Source: Burkholderiales bacterium (GTDB taxonomy: Bacteria; Pseudomonadota; Gammaproteobacteria; Burkholderiales; SG8-41). From it: a stretch of 64,000 nt of DNA. The notes beneath the pieces are model-generated. The model worked only from the letters and a program-made list of their open reading frames with translations, did not search any database and was not told where the DNA came from. A program made the translations under genes and the position numbers. Each line of letters opens with the position of its first letter. Within the stretch, counting starts at the first letter, position 1. This document shows, in pieces, positions 25,874 through 35,277 of the stretch. The stretch lies in the NCBI GenBank assembly GCA_022841375.1, contig JALHRQ010000007.1:123815-187814 (forward strand), in the 5' to 3' direction.

Positions 25874-27088
25874 ATGGCCGGTGGCCCGCTCGAGGGCGTA
25901 TGCATCGTCGACCTGACTTCAGTCGTGGTCGGTCCGCTGGCAACACAGATCCTCGCCGACCACGGCGCGGAAGTGATCAAGGTTGAGACCAAGTCGGGCG
26001 ATCTGGTGCGCAACATGAACGGCAAGTCGGTGACGCCGGGCATGGGTGCCAAGTTCCTGCACCTGAACCGCAACAAGCGCTCGATTGTGCTCGACCTGAA
26101 ACATCCCGGCGGCCACGCCGCGCTGCTGAAACTGATCGAAAAAGCCGACGTGCTGGTGTGGAACGTGCGTCCGCCGGCGATGGCGCGGCTGAAGCTGTCA
26201 TACGAAGACGTGTGCAAGGTCAATCCGAAAATCATCTACTGCGGCATGTTCGGCTTCGGCCAGGACGGGCGTTACCGCGAGAAACCCGCTTACGATTCCA
26301 TCATCCAGGGTTCCGGCGGCATGGCGGCACTGCATCACCGCGCGATGGGCGAACCGCGGTTCGTGCCGATGGTGGTCGCCGACAAGGTGGTCGGACTGAT
26401 CGCGGTGCAGATGATCACCATGGCCTTGTACCGCGCCGCCAAAACCGGCAAGGGCTCTGCGATTGAAATTCCGATGTTCGAGAACATGGTCAAGTTCGTG
26501 CTCGAAGAGCACATGTACCTGAAGACCTTCGTCCCGCCGCTGGGCGAAACCGGCGATCCGCGGCTGCTTGACCCGCTGGGCAAACCGATTCCGACCAAGG
26601 ACGGCTGGATCTGCATCTCGGCCAACACCAACGATCAGGCCTTTGGCTTGTTTGATGTCATCGGCCGCCCGGAATTAAAAACCGATCCGCGATTCAGCAG
26701 CGTGCCGGCGCGTTTTGCCAACGTCACCGCTTATTTCGAAGTGCGCATGGAAGGACTCAAAAGCAAGACCACAGCCGAGTGGCTGGAACTGTTCGACGCC
26801 GCCGACGTACCGGCGATGCCGTACCACACGCTCGACAGTGTGCTCGATGATCCGCACCTCGCAGACATCGGCTTTTTTGAAATCAAAGACCATCCGACGG
26901 AAGGCCGTACACGCAGCATGCGCCTGCCCAACAAATGGTCCTGCGGCACCCGTGAAGGCTGGACGCCGGCACCCAAGCTCGGCGAACAGAGCATTGAAAT
27001 CCTGCGCGAAGCGGGATTATCGGAAGCCGAGATCCAGACATTGGTCGCTGCTGGCGCCACCGTCGACGGCCGCATCAAGCCAACATAG
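25874..27088 (+). CDS. CaiB/BaiF family (class III) CoA-transferase
   Basis: A 404-residue class III CoA-transferase with VCIVDLTSVVVGPLATQILADHGAEVIKVE, the NVRPPAMARLKL segment and the catalytic D170 in MVVADKVVGLIA. It is only moderately similar to the CoA-transferase at 22180, so the two probably use different acids or donor esters. It starts 13 bases after the hydratase gene with an AAGGA SD. Together they look like the activating transferase and hydratase of a C5-dicarboxylate route. Confidence 0.9.
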   Translation: MAGGPLEGVCIVDLTSVVVGPLATQILADHGAEVIKVETKSGDLVRNMNGKSVTPGMGAKFLHLNRNKRSIVLDLKHPGGHAALLKLIEKADVLVWNVRPPAMARLKLSYEDVCKVNPKIIYCGMFGFGQDGRYREKPAYDSIIQGSGGMAALHHRAMGEPRFVPMVVADKVVGLIAVQMITMALYRAAKTGKGSAIEIPMFENMVKFVLEEHMYLKTFVPPLGETGDPRLLDPLGKPIPTKDGWICISANTNDQAFGLFDVIGRPELKTDPRFSSVPARFANVTAYFEVRMEGLKSKTTAEWLELFDAADVPAMPYHTLDSVLDDPHLADIGFFEIKDHPTEGRTRSMRLPNKWSCGTREGWTPAPKLGEQSIEILREAGLSEAEIQTLVAAGATVDGRIKPT

Positions 27089-27112
27089 AGCCCTCGGGGC
27101 GGAGGAAAATAA

Positions 27113-28096
27113 TTGAATAAAATCAAATATTTAGCAACTATCACTGTTATCGCCGGCGGATGCATGGGCTCGGCGGCTGTGGCGCAGACGGCCGCAAACT
27201 TTCCCAACAAGCCGGTGCGCTTCATCGCACCGTTCCCGCCGGGTGGCAGTACCGACACGCTGGCGCGACTGGTGGCATTGAAACTCACCGAAGCCTGGGG
27301 TCAGCAGGTCGCTGTCGAAAACCGCGGTGGCGCCGGCGGCACCATCGGCGTCGAACTCGCCGCGCGCGCTGCGCCCGACGGCTACACCATTGTCATGGGC
27401 CATGTCGGCACCTTCGGTTTCAATCCAACGCTGTATCCCAAGCTGCCGTATGACGCGATCAAGGATTTTGCACCCATCACCGTGCTGGCGACGGTACCCA
27501 ACGGCATGGCCGTGCATCCGTCGCTGCCGGTCAAAACCGCGCGCGACTTCGTGACGCTGGCCAAAGCCAAACCGGGTGAATTGCTTTATGCGTCGGGTGG
27601 CAGCGGCAGCGCTTCGCATCTGGCCGGTGAATATTTCCGCCTGCTCACCAAAATCGACCTGGTGCACGTGCCTTATAAAGGCACCGGCCCGGCGATGATC
27701 AGCATGATTTCAGGACAGACCACGATGACAATCACCGGCATGGTCGCATTGATGCCACATGTCAAATCCGGCCGCCTCAAATTGCTTGGCGTGGCGACGA
27801 TGAAGCGTCTGTCGATCATGCCGGAAATCCCCACCATCAATGAAAGCGGCGTGCCCGGTTATGACGCCAACCAGTGGTACGGGGTGCTCACACAGGCTGC
27901 CGTGCCACGAGACATCGTGATGAAACTGCATGCGGACACTGTCAAGGTGCTGGCGCGGACTGACGTGCGGGAGCGCCTCGCCGCCGACGGCGCCGAAGCG
28001 GTCGCCAACACCCCCGAACAGTTCTCAGCGCACATCAAGGCCGAAATTGCACGCTGGGCGCCGGTGGTCAAGGCTTCCGGTGCAAAACCGGACTGA
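27113..28096 (+). CDS. Bug/TctC-family periplasmic substrate-binding protein
   Basis: A third exported Bug protein of this cluster, 327 residues. The signal peptide ends near AVAQ (residue 25), followed by PVRFIAPFPPGGSTDTLAR, AVENRGGAGGTIGVELAA and LVHVPYKGTGPAMISMI. It begins with TTG; the strong GGAGG eight bases before it and the good signal peptide support this start. It is 24 bases downstream of the CoA-transferase, at the end of the operon, and probably delivers or senses the acid that the operon degrades. Confidence 0.89.
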   Translation: MNKIKYLATITVIAGGCMGSAAVAQTAANFPNKPVRFIAPFPPGGSTDTLARLVALKLTEAWGQQVAVENRGGAGGTIGVELAARAAPDGYTIVMGHVGTFGFNPTLYPKLPYDAIKDFAPITVLATVPNGMAVHPSLPVKTARDFVTLAKAKPGELLYASGGSGSASHLAGEYFRLLTKIDLVHVPYKGTGPAMISMISGQTTMTITGMVALMPHVKSGRLKLLGVATMKRLSIMPEIPTINESGVPGYDANQWYGVLTQAAVPRDIVMKLHADTVKVLARTDVRERLAADGAEAVANTPEQFSAHIKAEIARWAPVVKASGAKPD

Positions 28097-28159
28097 GCAC
28101 CACTCAATGCACAGTTGCATTGAGGCATAATTAAAAGCTGCCTATCACTGGAGACCGTC

Positions 28160-28981
28160 ATGCGTTCGCTTGTTCGTCACGCCCTTTTGACTTTGTCACT
28201 CACCGCCGTATTCCTCGCTCCGGCCCACGCACAGACCGCCAGTAACGAGTTCAAACCGCAGGTTGGCCAGGCCGGCAAGGACGTGATCTGGGTGCCCACC
28301 CCGAAAAGCCTGGTGGAAAAAATGCTCAAAATGGCCGACGTCAAACCCACCGATGTCGTGTTCGATCTCGGCTCAGGTGATGGCATCACGGTGATTACCG
28401 CGGCCAAACAGTTCGGCGTGCGCGCCACCGGCATTGAATACAACCCGGACATGGTTGAACTGTCGAAACGCAACGCGCAGAAAGAAGGTGTTGCTGAAAA
28501 GGCGCAGTTCATCCGCGGCGATATATTCGCCACTGATTTCAGCAAAGCCACGGTGCTGACCATGTATTTGCTGCCTTATCTGAATCTGAAACTGCGCCCG
28601 ACCATCCTCGACATGAAACCCGGCACACGCGTGGTATCGCATGCGTTCACGATGGAAGAATGGGCGCCGGACCAGACGGATTCCACTGAAGGCCGCACCG
28701 CCTATATGTGGATCGTCCCGGCCAAAGTCGAAGGCAACTGGAAAATGGACTCGGGCTCCATCGAGCTTAAACAGAAATTCCAGGATTTCGACGGCGTGTT
28801 CCGCAACGGCGACGGCATGAGCTGGCGTGTCACCAGCACCAACCTGCGCGGTGATCAGATCAGCTTCGCCATCGGCACCGCCACTTATACCGGTCGCGTC
28901 AGCGGTCCGGTGATGCAGGGCATGATGCGGCCGCGCCCCGATGCGCCGCCCACTTCGTGGAGCGCAACACTCGTCAAATGA
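28160..28981 (+). CDS. Exported SAM-dependent methyltransferase-like protein
   Basis: A 273-residue protein with a clear Sec signal peptide (cleavage after AHA, about residue 24) in front of a methyltransferase-like Rossmann fold: VVFDLGSGDGITVITAA (motif I, about 71-87), GIEYNPDMVELS and FIRGDIFATDF. The C-terminal ~90 residues are a beta-rich extension. Placement in the periplasm, where S-adenosylmethionine is not expected, is odd; it may bind another ligand. It is separated from the Bug gene by ~60 bases and converges with the peptidase gene. The function is unknown. Confidence 0.75.
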   Translation: MRSLVRHALLTLSLTAVFLAPAHAQTASNEFKPQVGQAGKDVIWVPTPKSLVEKMLKMADVKPTDVVFDLGSGDGITVITAAKQFGVRATGIEYNPDMVELSKRNAQKEGVAEKAQFIRGDIFATDFSKATVLTMYLLPYLNLKLRPTILDMKPGTRVVSHAFTMEEWAPDQTDSTEGRTAYMWIVPAKVEGNWKMDSGSIELKQKFQDFDGVFRNGDGMSWRVTSTNLRGDQISFAIGTATYTGRVSGPVMQGMMRPRPDAPPTSWSATLVK

Positions 28982-28999
28982 TTGTGGTGTTCCGCGCCA

Positions 29000-30676
29000 T
29001 CACGGCTTCGGCCTGACGGCGCGGACATCGATTCCGGCGGGACGCATCACCCGGTACACCGGGATTTCGCTAGGTCCCGCAATCGTCGCCGGCGACCCCT
29101 TTTTGTCCGCCGGAATCATCCCGAACGACACAAAACTGCTCGGCGATTCCGGTTCCAGGGCCACCGCAATGACGTTGGCATTGGACTGAGCCATCGGAAA
29201 CACATAGCTTCCCGCCGGAAAGCGGACTTTTTTCGGGGTAACTTCGGTCGTCACCTGATGGGTGATGCGCCCCTCGACAAAAGTGCTGCTGGCGCGGCGA
29301 TCAGTCACCTGAAAACTTTCGACTTCCAGTTCAGCCGGTTTGCTCAGCCGCCGCACTTCAACACCCGACAGCATCAGCCGTTCGGCAACATCATGAAACA
29401 CCGGTGGCATCACATAGGCCCACGGCCGCTGCCGGGCAATGTCGGCCTCGACTTTCAGGGAATCAGACCAGTCCACCTCGATGGTTTTCAAAGCACCGCT
29501 GGCGGGGTCCATCATGTCGAGCTTCTGCTTGATCACCGGACTTTTGAGCCGCACGGCAAGGTTGTCCCCCGGCTGCGGATCAAGGCCGCGGCGCACCGTC
29601 TCGGCACGCGCGGCGGCAACGGTGTCCATCAGCTCCTTCGAATTGTCCGCGGCAGTCTGCAACAGGCTGCTTACTGAAACGATGTGGCTGTGCACCCGTC
29701 GCGCGAAACTTTCGCGACCGATGCCGACCCCGCGGCTCTCGACCAGAAATGACACCGCATTCTGCAGGCCGGCGAAATTACGGCCGATGTCAGGTGAGGT
29801 GCCGCCCATCGACACCAGATAATTCTTCAGGTTGTAACTGGTGGTGTAGTACCAGAAATGGCTGTAGCCGGCGCTGGCCGTCGCCGTTTTGAACGCACCC
29901 AGAAACTTGCTGTCAGCAAGCGCGGTCAGCGCAGGATGCACGTTGGGATTGGTCGCGTACTGCACCATCAAGTCATAGGACTGCAACATACCGAATTTTT
30001 CGATCCAGCGCGTGGCGACGCTGAATTCATGAGCGTCGACAAACAGATGCGGCTCAAACTCGTTGACAATCCGGTGCAGCGCCCGCGTTTCCGGTAGATC
30101 CACTTTCACATGATCGCGGTTGATGTCGACGGTGCTGTACGGGGAACGGCGGAAATGGTACGCGCCATCGGGATTGGAATGCGGCACGATGACCACAGTC
30201 AACTTGTCGAGCAGCGGCCGCAGCCGTCCCGTCGCCAGTTCGTTGGCGAGCACCAGCATGGATTCTCCGCCGGCCGGTTCATTGCCGTGTTGCAATCCGG
30301 CCAGTACCACGACCGGCCTGCCGAGGCGACGCGCCTGCGCGCCCGTCTGCACGCCCTCGCCTGACAGCACGATGGCCGGCAGAGCGCGGCCCTCCTGTGA
30401 CTCGCCGACCATGCGCACCCGCACCGCATCCGAACGCCGCCGCAGGGCCTCGACATAGGCCAGCATTTCCTCGTGCGAGGTGAAATCCTTGCGCCCCGAC
30501 GCAAATCCCGGCGTGTCATAGGCGACCTGCGGGTCAGGGTAATGCAGGCGGACCTCGGCGCTTTGTTTATACGAACGCTCCGGGTCGAACTGTGCCTGCA
30601 GCGACGGTACGTGCAGCGCAAAAAAAGCAAGCAAAACCCCAAACAGATTGCTAAAAGAAACTTGGCGGTCAGACAT
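29000..30676 (-). CDS. Exported M14-family zinc metallopeptidase
   Basis: A 558-residue protein with a signal peptide to about residue 28 and a peptidase M14 (zinc carboxypeptidase) domain. The HxxE zinc motif is in LQHGNEPAGGESM, the third ligand is in FVDAHEFS, and a substrate-binding Asn-Arg pair is in VDINRDHV. The ~200-residue C-terminal extension is beta-rich and lacks familiar motifs. It probably trims peptides or cell-wall fragments in the periplasm. It is convergent with the exported methyltransferase (18-base gap) and divergent from the 3-hydroxyacyl-CoA dehydrogenase gene. Confidence 0.82.
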   Translation of the reverse strand: MSDRQVSFSNLFGVLLAFFALHVPSLQAQFDPERSYKQSAEVRLHYPDPQVAYDTPGFASGRKDFTSHEEMLAYVEALRRRSDAVRVRMVGESQEGRALPAIVLSGEGVQTGAQARRLGRPVVVLAGLQHGNEPAGGESMLVLANELATGRLRPLLDKLTVVIVPHSNPDGAYHFRRSPYSTVDINRDHVKVDLPETRALHRIVNEFEPHLFVDAHEFSVATRWIEKFGMLQSYDLMVQYATNPNVHPALTALADSKFLGAFKTATASAGYSHFWYYTTSYNLKNYLVSMGGTSPDIGRNFAGLQNAVSFLVESRGVGIGRESFARRVHSHIVSVSSLLQTAADNSKELMDTVAAARAETVRRGLDPQPGDNLAVRLKSPVIKQKLDMMDPASGALKTIEVDWSDSLKVEADIARQRPWAYVMPPVFHDVAERLMLSGVEVRRLSKPAELEVESFQVTDRRASSTFVEGRITHQVTTEVTPKKVRFPAGSYVFPMAQSNANVIAVALEPESPSSFVSFGMIPADKKGSPATIAGPSEIPVYRVMRPAGIDVRAVRPKP

Positions 30677-30804
30677 GGTGGCTCCAACTGATAATCGGCA
30701 ACTGCATTAAACCATTCCCCCGAAGGTCGACACAAACCATGCGCACTCGGAGGATATAATTGAAAAATCAATAAAACCGAAGCAAAACCAACAAGGAACC
30801 TGAA

Positions 30805-31734
30805 ATGTCCGGCACCAATAAACATGCAGTAGTCATCGGCGGCGGCATCATGGGCGGCGATATCGCGACGGTTTTTGCCACTCACGGCTGGATCGTGCAT
30901 GTGATGAGCCCGTCCGCCAAGACGCGCGACGCGCTGCCGGCACGGATTGCCGCCGGCTTAGCGAAGCTCGGCGCACCCTCGGGCCACGCCGCTGCCGTGC
31001 ATTGCTACGCCGAACTGAAATCCATTCCGTGGGTCAATGTCGGCATCGTTGTTGAGGCCGCGACCGAAGACCTGCCGCTGAAGCAAAAACTGTTTGCCGA
31101 AATCGAAGCGCTGGCGAAACCAGACATCCCCTTGACCAGCAACACGTCGAATTTCCCGATCGGTGAAATCGCCAAGGGACTCAAACATCCCCAGCGCGTC
31201 GCCGGCCTGCACTTTTTCATGCCCGCGCACCTGGTACCGCTGGTCGAAGTCGTCAGCTCGTCGCATACCGATGCCAAAGTCGCCGAGGGCCTGGTGCAAT
31301 TGTTGAAGGATCTGAACAAGGCGCCGATCTGGGTCAAAAAGGATGTTCCGGGTTTTGTCGGCAACCGCCTGCAGCATGCCATGATGCGCGAAGCGCTGTA
31401 CCTGATTGACGACGGCGTCACCGACGCCGAGGGCATTGATACTGCGGTGCGTTACGGCTTCGGTTTCCGCTTCATTGCCTGCGGCCCGATGATGCAGAAG
31501 GAAATGTCGGGCTGGGACACGCATGATCTCGTCGCCAGTGCACTGTACCCGCATCTGCACGACGAAAAAGGCCCGCCGCAATGGCTGAAAGACCTGGTGG
31601 CCAAGGGGCGCACGGGGATGAAGGTCAAAGCCGGCATGTGGGACTGGGACGACGACAAGATCAAAAAGGAAAAAGCGCGCATCGAACGCGCATTGCAGGC
31701 TGGCTTCGCCATCCTGCGTTCCGATAACGACTGA
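30805..31734 (+). CDS. 3-hydroxyacyl-CoA dehydrogenase (NAD-binding type)
   Basis: A 309-residue NAD-dependent dehydrogenase. The Rossmann start AVVIGGGIMGGDIATVFA is followed by NTSNFPIGEIAKGLKHPQRVAGLHFFMPAHLVPLVEVV, which contains the catalytic His, and a helical dimerisation domain with DVPGFVGNRLQHAMMREAL. It oxidises a 3-hydroxyacyl-CoA to the 3-keto ester; relatives act on 3-hydroxybutyryl-CoA or substituted acids. AAGGAACC precedes the ATG. It is followed by the AsmA-like gene after 12 bases, probably cotranscribed though functionally unrelated. Confidence 0.87.
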   Translation: MSGTNKHAVVIGGGIMGGDIATVFATHGWIVHVMSPSAKTRDALPARIAAGLAKLGAPSGHAAAVHCYAELKSIPWVNVGIVVEAATEDLPLKQKLFAEIEALAKPDIPLTSNTSNFPIGEIAKGLKHPQRVAGLHFFMPAHLVPLVEVVSSSHTDAKVAEGLVQLLKDLNKAPIWVKKDVPGFVGNRLQHAMMREALYLIDDGVTDAEGIDTAVRYGFGFRFIACGPMMQKEMSGWDTHDLVASALYPHLHDEKGPPQWLKDLVAKGRTGMKVKAGMWDWDDDKIKKEKARIERALQAGFAILRSDND

Positions 31735-31746
31735 TGTTCTGAAGTC

Positions 31747-34700
31747 ATGAGCAAAACCGCCGACCGACTCGCCCGCCTGCGCTTGCCTTTGCTGAAACGG
31801 CCGGCAAAAATCATCGGCGTGCTGCTGGTGATTTACGCGATCTGCGGTTTTCTGCTTGCGCCATGGCTGGTGCGCCAGCAATTACCGGGGCTGGTGGACA
31901 AACATCTGAATGCGCAGGGCTCGGTGGGAGCGGTGTACATCAACCCCTTGCTGATGATCTTCGATGCCAGGGATCTGGTCATCACCGAGACAAGCGGCGC
32001 CCCGGTGCTCCAGGCCAGCCGCGTGCTGGTCGATTTTGAGCTGAGCAGCCTGCTGCGCTGGGCCTGGACCTTCAGCGAAATCCGCATCGAACAGCCGGTG
32101 GTCAATGCCGAACTGGATGCGAAGGAAAACCTGAACCTGATGCGGCTGCTGACACCAAAAATCGCTGAGCCTGCATCACCTGCTGCGGAACCGTCGTCAC
32201 TGCCCCGGCTTTTACTTCAGCATGTCGCCATCACCGGCGGCACCTTCCGTTTTACCGACCATACGCTGCAACCGAGTGCCCGCGACCAGATCAGTCCGTT
32301 CAATTTTGAAATCCACGACATATCGACACTGCCCAAACACAGCGGCGAACACGCACTCACTGCCCGCCTGCCCGGCGGCGGCAGCCTGCAATGGCAGGGC
32401 AAGCTTGGCCTGTCACCGCTGGATTCCAGCGGGTCCCTCACGCTGAAAGAAGCCAGGCTCGCGACCCTGTGGCAATTTGTACAGGACCATCTGACCATTG
32501 CAGAACCCTCGGGCACTTACGAAGTGGCATTGCGCTACCACGTGCGTTACAGCAAAGGCGTGCTGGACGCACTGGTCGATGATCTGGCCTTTCGCATGAA
32601 GGATCTCAAGATCGCCCAGCACAAAGACGGCGCAGTGCTGGCAAAACTGGCGACGATCGCCTTCGAGGGCGGCGCCTTCAACCTCGCACAGCGCAGCCTG
32701 GCGTTCAAGGACATCCGCATCGCCGATGGCGCACTCAATGTCACCCTCGACGAAGACAGCGTACCGGACTGGGCCAAACTGGTACGCAGCAAACCTGCTG
32801 ACAGCAACACCGCCACAACCAAAAACACGGGTAAAGAAACCACTGCACCAGCAGCCGCGCGTTGGCAAATAGCGCTGCCGCAGATCAGCGTCGGCCCACT
32901 GGCGTTTACGGTGGTGGATTACAGCCGGATCAAACCACTGCGCCTCGCGACGGGGAATACCCAGATCAATCTCGGCGTGGCCGCAGCAATTGGCGATCAG
33001 ACACAGGTCACCGTCAACGACGGCAAAATGACGATGAGCAACATCAATGTCATATCCGGCGATGAAAAAGAACCGCCGGTGACGCTGACCACCGCAGAAG
33101 TCAGCGGCGTCACCTTCGACTTGCAGAAAAAAATCATTAATGCCGGTCTGGTACGGCTGTCAGGCGGGCAAACCTGGGCCATGCGTGAAGCCGACGGCAG
33201 CCTGCATCTGGTCAGCATATTTACTCCGCGCAAGGAAAAGCCCCTGCAGGAAGCGGGCTTCAACATCACCGTGGATCGTGCGGAGATTGCCGGCTACGCG
33301 GTGGCACTGACGGATAAATCGTTCGAGCCGGCGCTGAGCTACGACCTGGAACAACTCAATGGCGCCATTACAAAAATTATACTGCCACCAACCAAGACCC
33401 CCAGTCCCTTCGAACTGGCGTTGCGGGTCAAACAGGGCGGATCGTTACAGGCCAAGGGCTCGCTCGACATGCTGCGGCATTCCGCCGATGCGCGATTCGA
33501 AGTCGTTGACCTCGCGCTGGTGCCGCTCAACACCCTGCTCAAGCGGGACACCACGCTGGCACTGACTTCGGGCAAAGCCGGTGTCAGCGGGCGGGTCAGC
33601 GTGAACGCCATGAACACTCCTGTCGCCGTGCAATACCGGGGCAACGCCAGCATTGCCGACCTCGACCTGAAAATCGAAAACTCCGCCGAACGCCTGCTCA
33701 GCTGGCAACGGCTGCAGGTCGCGGACATTGATCTGGATACCGGTAAAAGCCGGTTGACCGTGGGACAGGTCAGCCTCGCCAGGCCGTATTCCAAGCTGGT
33801 GATCGCCAAGGATCGTTCAACCAACTTCGGCACCATCATGCGACCACGCCCAGCCTCCGCCGCCGCAGCACCTGCTGCGACGGAGCAGGCCGCTGCCCCG
33901 ATGGCCATCAACGTCGAGCGGGTCAGCGTCGAGCGCGGCGAACTCGATTTCGCCGACCTGAGCCTGGTCTTGCCGTTTGCCACCAACATCAAGTCTTTGG
34001 GCGGCTCGGCGAGCGGGCTCTCCTCCGCGCCCGAATCCCGCGCCAGCCTGAAACTGGAGGGGCGCATCGAAGATAACGGACTGGCCCGCGCCGAGGGCAC
34101 GATCCAGCCTTTCGCGCCGAAAAAATTCACTGACATTGCAGTCGAATTCCGTAACGTCGCCTTGTTGCCTCTGAGTCCCTACACCGCGACTTTCGCCGGC
34201 CGCAAAATCGCTTCAGGCCGCCTGTCGCTGGACCTGCAGTACAAAATCAACAACAGCCAGCTAGCTGGCGAGAACAAGATGTTGCTCGAACAGTTCACGC
34301 TGGGGGAACGTGTCGACAGCCCCGGGGCCGTCAACCTGCCGCTGGACCTGGCTATTGCCCTGCTTACCGACAGCGACGGCAAAATTGACCTGGCATTGCC
34401 AGTAAGCGGCAATGTCGACAGTCCGGAATTCGCCTATGGCCAGGTCGTCTGGCAGGCGATCCGCACCGTCATCACGCGCATCGTGACCGCGCCGTTCCGT
34501 GCGCTGGGCTCGCTGTTCGGCGCCAACTCGGAAACGCTGGGCGACATCGTGTTCGATCCGGGCAGCGCACGCATTCTGCCCACTGAATACGAAAAAATCC
34601 GCCGCGTCGCCGAAGGGTTACAAAAGCGCGCGCAACTCCGGCTGGTGGTGCAGGGCAGCTACCATGTACAAAACGACGGTCAGGGATTGCGTGCCACAGC

Positions 34701-35160
34701 GGTACGCGCCGACCTCGCCAACCGCGAAGGACTGAAACTGGCGCCGGGTGAAGATCCGGGGCCAATCGGTTTTGACAGCGCAAAAATCCAGCGTGCGCTG
34801 GAGAACATGCTGAACGAACGTGCCGGTGGCGATGCCGCCGCGCAGTTCGCGGCAGCTTTCCAGAAAACCGCCGGACGTGATGCTCCTCGCGTCAATGCCG
34901 CGCTGGCGCTCCTCGGTCGTGGTGCCGGTGATCGCGAGCTTTATATCGCCATGCATCAAAAACTGGTTGAGCTGCAGCCCTTGTCGCCGACTGCACTGGA
35001 AGACCTTGCCAAGGCGCGCGCCGCCGCCATCACCAACGCATACATCAATCGCCTCAAATTCGATCCAGTGCGCCTGGCCGGCAAGCCGCCGGTGGCAACG
35101 GATGAAACGACCAAGAGCGGTGTGGTGATGAAACTGTCGTTTGAGCCGCTTCCCAGATAA
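31747..35160 (+). CDS. DUF748 / AsmA-like envelope protein
   Basis: A very large 1137-residue protein with one N-terminal transmembrane segment (about 21-43) and a long periplasmic region of repeated beta-strand units. It contains PVVNAELDAKENLNLMRLL and late DUF748 features such as ASGRLSLDLQYKINNSQLAGENKMLLEQFTLGE. The C-terminal part has FDPGSARILPTEYEKIRRVAEGL, an OmpA-like element. Members of the AsmA/TamB group bridge the periplasm and are implicated in lipid transport to the outer membrane. It starts 12 bases after the dehydrogenase gene. Confidence 0.83.
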   Translation: MSKTADRLARLRLPLLKRPAKIIGVLLVIYAICGFLLAPWLVRQQLPGLVDKHLNAQGSVGAVYINPLLMIFDARDLVITETSGAPVLQASRVLVDFELSSLLRWAWTFSEIRIEQPVVNAELDAKENLNLMRLLTPKIAEPASPAAEPSSLPRLLLQHVAITGGTFRFTDHTLQPSARDQISPFNFEIHDISTLPKHSGEHALTARLPGGGSLQWQGKLGLSPLDSSGSLTLKEARLATLWQFVQDHLTIAEPSGTYEVALRYHVRYSKGVLDALVDDLAFRMKDLKIAQHKDGAVLAKLATIAFEGGAFNLAQRSLAFKDIRIADGALNVTLDEDSVPDWAKLVRSKPADSNTATTKNTGKETTAPAAARWQIALPQISVGPLAFTVVDYSRIKPLRLATGNTQINLGVAAAIGDQTQVTVNDGKMTMSNINVISGDEKEPPVTLTTAEVSGVTFDLQKKIINAGLVRLSGGQTWAMREADGSLHLVSIFTPRKEKPLQEAGFNITVDRAEIAGYAVALTDKSFEPALSYDLEQLNGAITKIILPPTKTPSPFELALRVKQGGSLQAKGSLDMLRHSADARFEVVDLALVPLNTLLKRDTTLALTSGKAGVSGRVSVNAMNTPVAVQYRGNASIADLDLKIENSAERLLSWQRLQVADIDLDTGKSRLTVGQVSLARPYSKLVIAKDRSTNFGTIMRPRPASAAAAPAATEQAAAPMAINVERVSVERGELDFADLSLVLPFATNIKSLGGSASGLSSAPESRASLKLEGRIEDNGLARAEGTIQPFAPKKFTDIAVEFRNVALLPLSPYTATFAGRKIASGRLSLDLQYKINNSQLAGENKMLLEQFTLGERVDSPGAVNLPLDLAIALLTDSDGKIDLALPVSGNVDSPEFAYGQVVWQAIRTVITRIVTAPFRALGSLFGANSETLGDIVFDPGSARILPTEYEKIRRVAEGLQKRAQLRLVVQGSYHVQNDGQGLRATAVRADLANREGLKLAPGEDPGPIGFDSAKIQRALENMLNERAGGDAAAQFAAAFQKTAGRDAPRVNAALALLGRGAGDRELYIAMHQKLVELQPLSPTALEDLAKARAAAITNAYINRLKFDPVRLAGKPPVATDETTKSGVVMKLSFEPLPR

Positions 35161-35277
35161 TCAGCTAACCCGTTCTGGCCGACGCTTCGAGATTACCCGG
35201 ACTAGATAGCCGGGATCTCGCGTTGGGACGGCAACTCCTTGCCAGCTCGCCAGGAGCAGACTAAGCAATTGCCGGTT

